A stretch of DNA of 14,181 bases from Desulfobacterales bacterium (GTDB taxonomy: Bacteria; Desulfobacterota; Desulfobacteria; Desulfobacterales; UBA5852). Below are positions 7,551-14,181 of the stretch, one piece after another (the stretch's first letter is position 1; the number at the start of each line of letters is the position of its first letter). Both the position numbers and the translations under genes were made by a program. The notes beneath the pieces are model-generated. The model made no database searches. It worked only from the letters and a program-made list of their open reading frames with translations, and was not told where the DNA came from. The DNA lies in NCBI GenBank assembly GCA_030066455.1, contig JASJBQ010000078.1, positions 1 to 14,181 on the forward strand, read 5' to 3'.

Positions 7551-7946
7551 CTAGTTCGCGGCAATACCATGTTTGGCGCAATATTCCGGGTAGCTGTCGT
7601 GAACCGACTTCAGATAGGGTAGCATCTTCAGAACCTTGGGAATCGGGCCCTTGGTCTTGACCTTGCGCGTGGCCAGGGCCACGGGCAACTTGAGCTGCTT
7701 GAGCCAGAACTGGTGCACCGTATCCCCGGAAAGCTCCATGGTGATAACGGCATCCCGGTTGGCCTCGGCCCCGGTGAGCACCTGGTCGGCATCGACATAG
7801 ACGTATCCCGTGGGCTCATTGATCACGAATTTGTAGTTCACGTCGTATTCTTTGAGTTTGGGGCCCACATCGGTCTTCTTGATCACATGGGTCCACAAGT
7901 CCTTGAGCATCGCCTGCATTTGTTCGGAATCTTTGAATACGGTCAT
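7551..7946 (-). CDS. SCP2 sterol-binding domain protein
   Basis: The 131-residue single-domain protein shows the SCP2 layout. There is a helical N-terminus (1-32), then strands with YKFVINEPTGYVYVDAD (38-54). Next comes ANRDAVITMELSGDTVHQFW (62-81), the typical position where SCP2 proteins have 'aDvtitl...d.....g'. The tail has basic helices (LATRKVKTKGPIPKVLKMLP, 91-110). The family binds hydrophobic ligands such as sterols or fatty acyl-CoA in a tunnel and is not catalytic by itself. A carrier role for a bulky acyl substrate or for the thiolase is inferred. ATG at 7946 follows GGAGG with 6-base spacing, a strong site. It lies 69 bases after the ferredoxin-nitroreductase gene. Confidence 0.85.
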   Translation of the reverse strand: MTVFKDSEQMQAMLKDLWTHVIKKTDVGPKLKEYDVNYKFVINEPTGYVYVDADQVLTGAEANRDAVITMELSGDTVHQFWLKQLKLPVALATRKVKTKGPIPKVLKMLPYLKSVHDSYPEYCAKHGIAAN

Positions 7947-8015
7947 TGTTTTCCTCCCTCCAGGAATTATGAAAAACGGCGAAGATTGATTGACTTCACC
8001 ATCACCCCATACGGG

Positions 8016-9032
8016 CTACGCGATCCACTCCACCGGAACGGGTCCCCGTGGAACGGGTTTGTCCTGTTGTTTCACCTTGGGGTATCCCACACAGATGCTG
8101 GTCACCAGTTCGTAGGGGTAATCAAATCCCAGCATCTTGCGGATTGCCGGGGCGTATTTGACGGTGCTGGCGATAAACCCGATGTAGCAGGTGCCCAGTC
8201 CCAGGGCGTGCGCCGCCAGCACCAGGTTCTGGGCGGCAATGGCCACATCGATATCCGGGTGGCTGATCCCGCGTTTGTCTTTGAGAAGATGGATGACCAC
8301 CGGGGCGTTGAAGGTGATGCACCCGTTGGTCTGCTTGATTTTCTGCATGGCTGAAATGGGACGCTGGTCCCATTTACTGGCCTGGAGAAGGCTGAGCAGG
8401 GTGACCGACAAGCGTCGCCAGCGCTGTTTGCCGTTGTAAAGCCAGTGGATCTTGTTGGTTACTTCGGCGCAGGCCTGATCGATCTTGTCGCTCAGCTCGC
8501 GGTTGGTCACCACGATGAACTTCCAGGGCTGCCCGTTGCCGGCCGAGGGGGCGAAGCGCGCGGCCTCAAGCAGCCGGTGGATGACCTCCCGGGATACCGG
8601 CTTGTTTTTGTAAAGCCGAATGCTCCGGCGGCGGTAGATGACCTGCTCCGTTTCGGTGAGCCCATCGAGGGGGGTAACCGCATCTTCAGCCGGGCCCGAG
8701 CCGTTGAGCGGGGCCAGCGGACGCATCGGACCGAAGCGTTCTTCCGGTGTCTTGTAGCGTCCCTCCAATACCCGGTATTCGCCCCGCACGCGGATACATT
8801 CTGCCGGGCAGATGGCCTCGCAGTTGTTGCAGCCGATGCAGGCCAGTTCCAGGTCTCGTAGGCCGGTGCCGTATGGTTGTTTCTTTGCATCATCCCACTG
8901 GAGGCATGATGTCGGGCAGGTCTCGGTGCACAGCCGGCACTGGGTGCAGCGCTCGGCATCAAACTCAAGCCGGTAGGATTGGGTCAGGGGGAAATGCGCT
9001 CCCCTCACTTTCGCGGCAATGCTCTGATTCAT
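8016..9032 (-). CDS. 2x[4Fe-4S] ferredoxin-nitroreductase fusion protein
   Basis: The 338-residue protein has an N-terminal ferredoxin domain with C29-x2-C32-x2-C35-x3-C39-P and C65-x2-C68-x2-C71-x3-C75-P, so two [4Fe-4S] clusters. It is joined by a linker (about 90-125) to a nitroreductase-fold FMN domain. RRRSIRLYKNKPV (134-146) and APSAGNGQPW (161-170) are the FMN-binding motifs, and AHALGLGTCYIG (274-285) is the late conserved segment. It could take electrons from reduced ferredoxin to FMN and reduce a substrate, or run in the oxidative direction; the substrate is unknown. ATG at 9032 has GAGG seven bases upstream and follows the ligase stop by 17 bases, so the two genes are tightly coupled. 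It is not a close relative of the nitroreductase at 512-1363, which lacks clusters. Confidence 0.9.
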   Translation of the reverse strand: MNQSIAAKVRGAHFPLTQSYRLEFDAERCTQCRLCTETCPTSCLQWDDAKKQPYGTGLRDLELACIGCNNCEAICPAECIRVRGEYRVLEGRYKTPEERFGPMRPLAPLNGSGPAEDAVTPLDGLTETEQVIYRRRSIRLYKNKPVSREVIHRLLEAARFAPSAGNGQPWKFIVVTNRELSDKIDQACAEVTNKIHWLYNGKQRWRRLSVTLLSLLQASKWDQRPISAMQKIKQTNGCITFNAPVVIHLLKDKRGISHPDIDVAIAAQNLVLAAHALGLGTCYIGFIASTVKYAPAIRKMLGFDYPYELVTSICVGYPKVKQQDKPVPRGPVPVEWIA

Positions 9033-9049
9033 GACGGGCCTCTCTTCGC

Positions 9050-10657
9050 TTACGCCTTATAATCCGACAGGCAGAAGACGTTGGACGCATCCTTGCGAAA
9101 CGCATCTTTCAATAAACGCGACAGATTCTTTTCCGACGGGGTTTTGGGGATTTGCTCCACCACCTGCAGGTAGGACGGCACGGCGGTGCTCTCCAGATGC
9201 TGCCGGCACAGATCGAAAATGCTCTGCGGTGAAGGCTGATCACCGTTCACCAGTTCGATCGCGGCGACAATATCGCTTTCACCCGGGGCATTGGATGCCG
9301 CTGGAATGCCGTAGACACAGATATCGGTGACCTCCGGATGCCGGGCGATAACGGCTTCGACATGCTCCGGCATGATGAAATCGCCGGCCCGGCGAAGCCC
9401 GCCGCCCTTGCGGAAATCGAAGAACAACCACCCGGCCTCGTCCGTGTGGCACATGTCGCCCGAGCGCAGCCACCCACCGCGGGTTTTGGCTTCCGATGCT
9501 TTCTTCTGACCGAGATATTCCACCTCGGTCTTCTGACCCCTGATCCGGGAGATAAGTTCCCCGATCTCCCCGGATGCACACTCGCTGTCGTCCTCCCGCA
9601 CCACTTTGACCTCCATGCCGTCCAGCGGCTTGCCAAACGATCCGATGGGCCCGACCCCCGGCGGCTTGTGGCAGAAGCCACCCTCGGCGGAACTGTACCA
9701 CTCGTGTATCAGTACCCCGAAACGCCGTTCGAAGGTCTGCCAGATGGGGCGCGGGGTACCGGCACTGAGAATCAGGCGCACGGGGTTGTCGGCATCTTCG
9801 GGTTTTTCAGGTTCGCTGAAAATGCCCATCATCATCCCTCCCAGCAGCGAGAAGCTGGTGCAGCCGTATTGTCGACAGACATCCCAGATCCGGCTTTTGG
9901 TAAATTTCCGGCTGATCACCGAAGGTATCCCCAGAAGCAGCGAGGGTATCAAGGTGACGGCCTGGGCGTTGCCATGGGTCAGGGAGAGCCCGGTATACAA
10001 TTTGTCCTCTCGGTTGTACTGGAAAACGAACTGCGCAATCATCGGAAACATCGACAGGCGTGTGCCTTTGATGACGATGCCTTTGGGGTTGCCGGTCGTT
10101 CCGGAGGTATAGATGATCTCCAGCGGGACGGTCAGGTCCTCGTTCATGGGATCCGGCAGCGCCGCGTCCGGGCCGGCGAGAATGGCGTTCAGGCTCGGGT
10201 AGGCGTCGAGCGGCTGGATACCGAAGTCGTCTTTGGTGCTGACACCGATGACCTTGAGATCCGGCAGACGGGGAAGGACTTCGGCGACGCTGTCGGCAAA
10301 TTCGGCGGCAAAAATGATGCCGGCCGCTTTGGCGTCGCTCAGCACGAATTGGAGACGTTCGCCCCTGGTCCGGGGATCGATGGGCAAAAGGACGGCGCCC
10401 AGGGCGGAAGCGGCGTACATGGCATAAATGAATTCCGGTTGGTTGCGCATCACGAGGGCAAAGACATCGCCTTTGCCGATGTCTTGTTTGAGCAGTTCGC
10501 CGGCAACCTTGCGACCGCCCATGACGATATCTCTGTAGGTCAGAACCTCGTTGGCATGGGCTGGATGCTCAAAGGTGACGATCTCGAAATCCGGCATTGC
10601 CTCGGCTTTGCTTTCAAGTTCATAGGCAAAGTGTCCGGGTACTTTACTCGCTGTCAT
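9050..10657 (-). CDS. AMP-forming acyl-CoA synthetase/ligase (CaiC-like)
   Basis: The 535-residue ANL-superfamily enzyme should activate a carboxylic acid to its CoA thioester with ATP, the entry step of the pathway. YTSGTTGNPKG (183-193) is the ATP-binding P-loop, YSSAEGG (321-327) holds the Mg-binding Glu325, RSGD (398-401) contacts ribose, and PKTPSEKNLSR (504-514) holds the catalytic Lys510. Two departures from consensus are SEK in place of SGK before that lysine, and an A8 hinge of RKGGGLRRAGDFIMPEHVE (416-434) without the usual KD pair. Substrate cannot be read from sequence. ATG at 10657 has GGAGGAG three to five bases upstream. It is the first gene after the sigma-54 promoter at 10731-10717, giving a leader of about 48 bases. 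Confidence 0.92.
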   Translation of the reverse strand: MTASKVPGHFAYELESKAEAMPDFEIVTFEHPAHANEVLTYRDIVMGGRKVAGELLKQDIGKGDVFALVMRNQPEFIYAMYAASALGAVLLPIDPRTRGERLQFVLSDAKAAGIIFAAEFADSVAEVLPRLPDLKVIGVSTKDDFGIQPLDAYPSLNAILAGPDAALPDPMNEDLTVPLEIIYTSGTTGNPKGIVIKGTRLSMFPMIAQFVFQYNREDKLYTGLSLTHGNAQAVTLIPSLLLGIPSVISRKFTKSRIWDVCRQYGCTSFSLLGGMMMGIFSEPEKPEDADNPVRLILSAGTPRPIWQTFERRFGVLIHEWYSSAEGGFCHKPPGVGPIGSFGKPLDGMEVKVVREDDSECASGEIGELISRIRGQKTEVEYLGQKKASEAKTRGGWLRSGDMCHTDEAGWLFFDFRKGGGLRRAGDFIMPEHVEAVIARHPEVTDICVYGIPAASNAPGESDIVAAIELVNGDQPSPQSIFDLCRQHLESTAVPSYLQVVEQIPKTPSEKNLSRLLKDAFRKDASNVFCLSDYKA

Positions 10658-10716
10658 GATCTCCTCCCTGAATACGATTCAGTGCTTTGGGTTTCCAATA
10701 TGGATTTATGACTTAC

Positions 10717-10731
10717 GCAATCGGTGTGCCA
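10717..10731 (-). promoter_or_regulatory. Sigma-54 (-24/-12) promoter of the ligase operon
   Basis: On the minus strand the sequence reads TGGCACACCGATTGC, matching TGGCAC-N5-TTGC exactly with the required ten bases between the GG and GC pairs. Transcription would start near 10705 and run into the ligase gene (ATG at 10657). It sits in the 249-base gap upstream of a divergent sigma-54 activator gene, which strongly supports function. Confidence 0.85.
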
Positions 10732-10763
10732 GTTTCAGTCAATTTTTAACCAATTGAAATCAT

Positions 10764-10776
10764 TATCAACATTTAA
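10764..10776 (+). promoter_or_regulatory. IHF-like binding site
   Basis: TATCAACATTTAA matches the IHF consensus WATCAANNNNTTR except at one base. It lies in an AT-rich stretch between the sigma-54 promoter and the putative enhancer sites, where IHF bending normally helps the activator reach the polymerase. The consensus is loose, so this rests largely on position. Confidence 0.4.
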
Positions 10777-10792
10777 AACGTCGCCCAAGAAA

Positions 10793-10829
10793 CGTCATTA
10801 TTCGGACACCTTACCGTCCAAATACGGAC
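10793..10829. promoter_or_regulatory. Two tandem activator-binding sites (CGTC-N6-CGGAC, 22-base period)
   Basis: CGTC-N6-CGGAC occurs at 10793-10807 and again at 10815-10829, exactly 22 bases apart, about two helical turns. Each copy contains a dyad GTC-N8-GAC. Their centres are about 95 and 117 bases upstream of the predicted sigma-54 start, typical for enhancer sites of NtrC-class activators. AAACGTC also recurs upstream (10776-10782, 10790-10796), and GACGTTTT follows inverted at 10827-10834. The cognate protein is presumably the activator encoded next door. Confidence 0.65.
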
Positions 10830-10839
10830 GTTTTATATT
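10811..10839 (+). promoter_or_regulatory. Possible sigma-70 promoter of the activator gene
   Basis: TTACCG (10811-10816) and TATATT (10834-10839) are 17 bases apart. The -10 matches the consensus at five of six bases; the -35 is weak (three of six). The second CGTC-N6-CGGAC site fills the spacer, so binding of the activator there would repress its own gene. An alternative -35, TTGACA at 10838-10843, has no good -10 behind it. Confidence 0.35.
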
Positions 10840-10906
10840 GACAGCATGTCATCCGCATGGCTAACTGGCGCCCGAGTTGCCCGAAAGGGAAGATGGAGGT
10901 GCCGCC

Positions 10907-13678
10907 ATGAATACCGATCGTACGCGTGCGGATGAATCCGCCTCACGCCTGGAACGCAACCTTGCGGACAATGCCCTTGAAAACGGTGATTATGAAACCG
11001 CCTGGACCCACTTGAACCGGGTCCTGGCCAGGGTCACCCAGCACCCCGCATCCCCGGATCGGGACCCCCTGCTGGTCGATACCAGTCTTGAGCTGGCCCG
11101 CGTGAGTTTTGTGGTGGGTAAAGGCTTTGGCGCGCTGGTGACCTATTTAAAGGATGCGCTGAAGGCCGCGGATCGTATCGGGGATCGTCGTTCGGCAGCC
11201 ATGATCAACCTGCACCTGGGGCGCCTCTATTATTTTGCCGAACAGCGCCATCTGGCCATGGAGGTTTTCGCCCGGGGCAAGGCCGAGGTCGAGGCGCTGG
11301 GGGACGAGGACATCCTGGACAAAGCCTCGGAATTGATTGGCTTGTATTATTTTATCCAGGGCCTTTTTCCCAAGGCCATCGTCTATTTCGAACAGGCTGC
11401 CAAGCGGTTCGAATTCGGCGGGGAGGGCCACTCCGGCCCCATGTGGCTGAGTTACTGTGCGGCTTTTTTGGGCCAATTCCACCGTGCCATTGGCACCCTT
11501 GATTTCTACCGACGTCTGGCATTGGAACGCTCCGACCATAACATCGCGATGACGTTGCGGGCGGTGTTGGGCATCATCCTGATGGGCATACGCAAAACCA
11601 AGGATGCCGCCTTTCACCTGTCCGGTGCCCTCCAGGAAAGTGCCCAGGCTCAGAACGCCCTGGCCCACTACTTTGCCATGGGAGGCCTCAGCATTCACCA
11701 CATGATGGAAGGCCGCCTGGAGGAATCCCGCGAGTGGATGGTCCGGGTCATTTCCGAAGGCGCCCGGGCCGGGCTCGTCCACCAGTACGCTTCCCCCATC
11801 GTCCTGGAAACCCTGTTCGAATTTCAGCGCAACAGGATCGCTCCCATTTCCGGACTTACCTTTGACGGGGAATGTCGACGGATTCAGCAGGAGCCCAATG
11901 TTCATCTGCAAGGTGTGGCCCTGAGACTCAAGGCGGCCCAAGCCATGGCCGCAGACCAAACGGATGATGCCGCGATTGAAGCCTTGCTGCTAAAAAGCGA
12001 GACACTTCTGAGGCGTTCCGGGGATCCGGTTCAATTGGGAAAGACCCGCCTTGAAATGGCGCGGCTCAAGCTCAATGCGGGCGAAATGGCGTCCGCACGT
12101 CAATTGGCCCAGAAGGCCTGGAAAGGCTTTTGCGGTTACGGGGATGTTTTTTATCCGGACGACTTACGACCCTTGCTCACGACGAGGAGCGATCGCGAGC
12201 CCGATCAGGACGGACGTGAAGAGCTGCTGGAGATGTTCAGCGACATGATCCAGGATTTAGTGCCCAGCGACGATCCGGATGAGCTCCTGCAACGCACGGT
12301 GAGCGCCACCAACCGTTTCTTTGGCGCAGAACGCGGCGGTATCTTCTGGTTTCAGGGCGAAAAACAGGCCCAGGCCCCCAGACTGCGAGCGGCCTGCAAT
12401 CTGGTCGACTCCGATCTGGGAACGGATGCTTTTCGCGCCTGTCTGACCCTGATATTCAAAGCTTACCGCGAAAATCAGCCCCAGGTGTTCCGCCATACGG
12501 CCGGCACCCCCATGCCGAGTCAGGTGCGGGCCATGATGGCGGTGCCGTTTCAAGTCGAGGGCCGTATCCGGGGGGTGCTCTACCACGACACTGCCTATGT
12601 GAACGATTGCTTTGACCGGTTTGCCCCCTTTCATCTGGCGCGCATGGCCCGGTCCCTGTCACGCTATATCGAACATGTGATGCAGTTTACCCGCAAGATA
12701 GAGGCCAGGACATCGATCCAGCTGAAGCGGATGGGGGAACTGGGCGACCGCGAAATGGTGGGTGGGAGCCCCGCCCTGCGGACCGTCCTGGATCAGGCGG
12801 ATCGTATTGCCGCCACGGACAGCTCGGTGCTGATTCTCGGTGAAACCGGTGTCGGCAAAGAGTTGCTGGCCCGCCGGATTCACGCCCAGAGCCTTCGCCA
12901 AGATCATCCCATGGTCGTGGTGGATCCCACGGCAATCCCGGAAACCCTGGTGGAAAGCGAATTGTTCGGACACGAAAAGGGCGCCTTTACCGGGGCCGAC
13001 CGGCAGAAGGCGGGCCGGTTGGAACTGGCCCACAACGGCACGCTGTTCATCGACGAAGTCGGCGAGATCCCGATGACGATCCAGGTGAAACTACTGCGGG
13101 CCCTCCAGGAAAAGACCATGGTCCGCGTCGGCGGCACAAGGACCTTGTCCACCAATTTCCGCCTCATCGCCGCCACCAACCGGAATCTGGCCGCAGAAGT
13201 CGAGGCGGGCCGATTTCGAGAGGATCTTTACTACCGGCTGAACGTGATTCCGATTGTTTTGCCGCCCTTGCGGGATCGCGGGGATGACGTGCTGTTTCTG
13301 GCGCAGACGTTCATCGATCGGTTCCGTGGCAAATACAACCGGCCGACCCTGCAGCTCACCCGGGAGACCGAAACGCTTCTGCTAACCTACGATTGGCCGG
13401 GAAACGTCCGCGAACTCGAAAATATCATCGAGCGCTCGGTATTGCTCTCCTCCGGGCCTAGGCTGGAACTCAGCCTGCCTGCCGCCCGGAAAAACGCACG
13501 CGGCGGGGACCACCCTTTTGAAGACCTGCCCAGCATGGATGAAATGCAGCGGCGCTACATCGCCTTTGTGCTCGGGAAGACGAACGGAAAAATCGCGGGG
13601 GATAATGGCGCCGCGGCCCTGCTGGGAATGAAACGGACAAGCCTCTACAACCGCATGAACAAGCTGGGTATGCGCTGA
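10907..13678 (+). CDS. Sigma-54-dependent transcriptional activator with TPR-like and GAF sensor domains
   Basis: The 923-residue regulator has four parts. Residues 15-410 form helical repeats of TPR type (DNALENGDYETAWTHLNRVL opens the series). Residues about 435-595 look like a GAF domain. Residues 617-845 are the AAA+ domain: Walker A GETGVGKE (645-652), GAFTGA (692-697), Walker B GTLFIDEVGE (711-720), arginine-finger segment RFREDLYYRL (769-778) and WPGNVREL (830-837). Residues about 880-923 are a Fis-type helix-turn-helix. There is no receiver domain, so it should be switched by a ligand or a protein partner, not by a histidine kinase. GAFTGA is intact, so it should remodel sigma-54 polymerase. 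ATG at 10907 with GGAGG seven bases upstream is preferred over an in-frame TTG at 10877. It is divergent from the ligase operon, its likely target. Confidence 0.93.
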   Translation: MNTDRTRADESASRLERNLADNALENGDYETAWTHLNRVLARVTQHPASPDRDPLLVDTSLELARVSFVVGKGFGALVTYLKDALKAADRIGDRRSAAMINLHLGRLYYFAEQRHLAMEVFARGKAEVEALGDEDILDKASELIGLYYFIQGLFPKAIVYFEQAAKRFEFGGEGHSGPMWLSYCAAFLGQFHRAIGTLDFYRRLALERSDHNIAMTLRAVLGIILMGIRKTKDAAFHLSGALQESAQAQNALAHYFAMGGLSIHHMMEGRLEESREWMVRVISEGARAGLVHQYASPIVLETLFEFQRNRIAPISGLTFDGECRRIQQEPNVHLQGVALRLKAAQAMAADQTDDAAIEALLLKSETLLRRSGDPVQLGKTRLEMARLKLNAGEMASARQLAQKAWKGFCGYGDVFYPDDLRPLLTTRSDREPDQDGREELLEMFSDMIQDLVPSDDPDELLQRTVSATNRFFGAERGGIFWFQGEKQAQAPRLRAACNLVDSDLGTDAFRACLTLIFKAYRENQPQVFRHTAGTPMPSQVRAMMAVPFQVEGRIRGVLYHDTAYVNDCFDRFAPFHLARMARSLSRYIEHVMQFTRKIEARTSIQLKRMGELGDREMVGGSPALRTVLDQADRIAATDSSVLILGETGVGKELLARRIHAQSLRQDHPMVVVDPTAIPETLVESELFGHEKGAFTGADRQKAGRLELAHNGTLFIDEVGEIPMTIQVKLLRALQEKTMVRVGGTRTLSTNFRLIAATNRNLAAEVEAGRFREDLYYRLNVIPIVLPPLRDRGDDVLFLAQTFIDRFRGKYNRPTLQLTRETETLLLTYDWPGNVRELENIIERSVLLSSGPRLELSLPAARKNARGGDHPFEDLPSMDEMQRRYIAFVLGKTNGKIAGDNGAAALLGMKRTSLYNRMNKLGMR

Positions 13679-13712
13679 CAAGCGACGGGATGGATGCGCC
13701 CCCATGCAGCGG

Positions 13713-13761
13713 TTAAGCTTTCTCGGCTTGACTTTAGGGCGGGGTGGCCCATTTTGTTTTT
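13713..13761 (+). terminator. Weak terminator-like hairpins after the activator gene
   Basis: TTAAGC (13713-13718) pairs with GCTTGA (13726-13731), and GGGC (13737-13740) pairs with GCCC (13747-13750). The second is followed by ATTTTGTTTTTA. The stem is only four pairs, so termination is uncertain. The rest of the 183-base gap shows only a small GGCGT/ACGCC inverted repeat (13793-13812) and no convincing promoter. Confidence 0.3.
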
Positions 13762-13861
13762 ATCCCGATAACATCAATATGGCGCCCACTACGGCGTTAA
13801 AAAAATCACGCCCAACCGTAAAGACAGGCCCCCTGTCGATGATAATGAAGGGAGGCGAATG

Positions 13862-14181
13862 ATGCGTACAGCTCAACCCATGATGGGTATAATGGCCTGT
13901 TCGATCCTGACCCTTTTCTTTATGATGGTTAGCACCGAAGCCATGGCGCGCAGTGGTGGACCCGGCGGCGGAGGAGGCTACGGCGGTGGCCGTAGCGGCG
14001 GCATACGCAGTGCCCCCCCGGGTAACTACCGAACGCGGCGGGCCTACGAAGGCTATACCCGGCCGGCCAGGGAGAGCGGCCTGCCACCCAGGCCTGTATC
14101 ACAACCCCCCGATTCCCGTTCGAAATCGTCCAGGCCTCAAATCGACGGCTCTGCATCATCCCCGACCGGTAGAAACCCATC
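13862..14181 (+). CDS. Secreted glycine/proline-rich protein, 3' end outside window
   Basis: The frame runs to the window edge without a stop (about 106 residues seen). The N-terminus is a classical signal peptide: a hydrophobic core (GIMACSILTLFFMMV, residues 9-23) and STEAMA before a likely cut after Ala29. The mature part opens with glycine-rich RSGGPGGGGGYGGGRSGG, then arginine/tyrosine- and proline/serine-rich sequence. Function is unknown; an envelope or surface role fits. ATG ATG at 13859-13864 gives two starts; the second has AAGGGAGG at 6-base spacing and is preferred. The proline/arginine-rich composition recalls the partial gene at the left edge, whose start is missing, so the two may be paralogues. 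The cysteine in the hydrophobic core is not a lipobox. Confidence 0.7.
   Translation, partial: MRTAQPMMGIMACSILTLFFMMVSTEAMARSGGPGGGGGYGGGRSGGIRSAPPGNYRTRRAYEGYTRPARESGLPPRPVSQPPDSRSKSSRPQIDGSASSPTGRNP

Noticed and set aside
6482..7660. Open + strand frame of 392 codons opposite the acyl-CoA dehydrogenase
   Set aside because: Antisense shadow with no domain motif, spanning a gene gap and two real genes.
9338..10711. Long + strand open frame of 457 codons opposite the ligase
   Set aside because: No recognisable domain; lies entirely over the ligase gene and ends inside its promoter region.
10877..10906. Upstream TTG start for the sigma-54 activator
   Set aside because: No ribosome-binding site; ATG at 10907 has GGAGG at ideal spacing.
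13793..13812. GGCGT/ACGCC inverted repeat with an A-rich loop before the right-edge gene
   Set aside because: Five-pair stem is too short to call an operator or terminator without more support.
13895..13912. Lipobox-like IMAC in the right-edge secreted protein
   Set aside because: The cysteine lies at the start of the hydrophobic core, not after it; a signal peptidase I site (AMA) fits better.

Overview
The window looks like chromosomal DNA of an anaerobic, GC-rich Desulfobacterota-type bacterium (Desulfosarcina/Desulfococcus-like). That is an inference from three things: an acyl-CoA oxidation gene set mixed with ferredoxin/flavodoxin proteins, a sigma-54 activator, and overall codon use. 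No rRNA, tRNA or CRISPR array was seen.

Layout. Positions 1-405 (+) hold the 3' end of a secreted-type, low-complexity protein gene, followed by terminator-like hairpins. From 10657 down to 512 every gene lies on the minus strand. In transcription order they are: AMP-forming acyl-CoA ligase (10657-9050), [4Fe-4S] ferredoxin-nitroreductase fusion (9032-8016), SCP2 sterol-carrier protein (7946-7551), acyl-CoA dehydrogenase (7474-6230), SCPx-type thiolase (5980-4742), flavodoxin-ferredoxin EFR1-type protein (4722-3886), short-chain dehydrogenase (3842-3069) and a four-helix membrane protein (2993-2586). After a 281-base gap that contains an inverted repeat come a second, more AT-rich short-chain dehydrogenase (2304-1483) and a TM1586-type nitroreductase with a TTG start (1363-512). 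Divergently at 10907-13678 (+) is a large TPR-like/GAF/AAA+/Fis-HTH sigma-54 activator. The window ends inside a secreted glycine- and proline-rich protein gene (13862 onward, +).

How it works together. The 250-base region between the activator and the ligase has the full architecture of a sigma-54 switch: an exact -24/-12 promoter aimed at the ligase operon (10731-10717), an IHF-like site (10764-10776), and two copies of CGTC-N6-CGGAC exactly 22 bases apart (10793-10829), at enhancer distance. The second copy sits inside a possible promoter of the activator gene, which suggests autoregulation. The best reading is that the activator senses a carboxylic acid or CoA ester and switches on an operon that activates it (ligase), oxidises it (acyl-CoA dehydrogenase, SDR) and cleaves it (thiolase), with SCP2 as lipid carrier and two Fe-S/flavin proteins for electrons. 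No enoyl-CoA hydratase and no ETF is in the window, so the route is incomplete or unusual. The substrate is unknown; a bulky, sterol-like or branched/cyclic acid is only suggested by the SCP2 plus SCPx-type thiolase pair.

A 174-base palindromic, MITE-like element (6059-6232) with TA ends sits exactly at the acyl-CoA dehydrogenase stop codon, in the middle of the operon.
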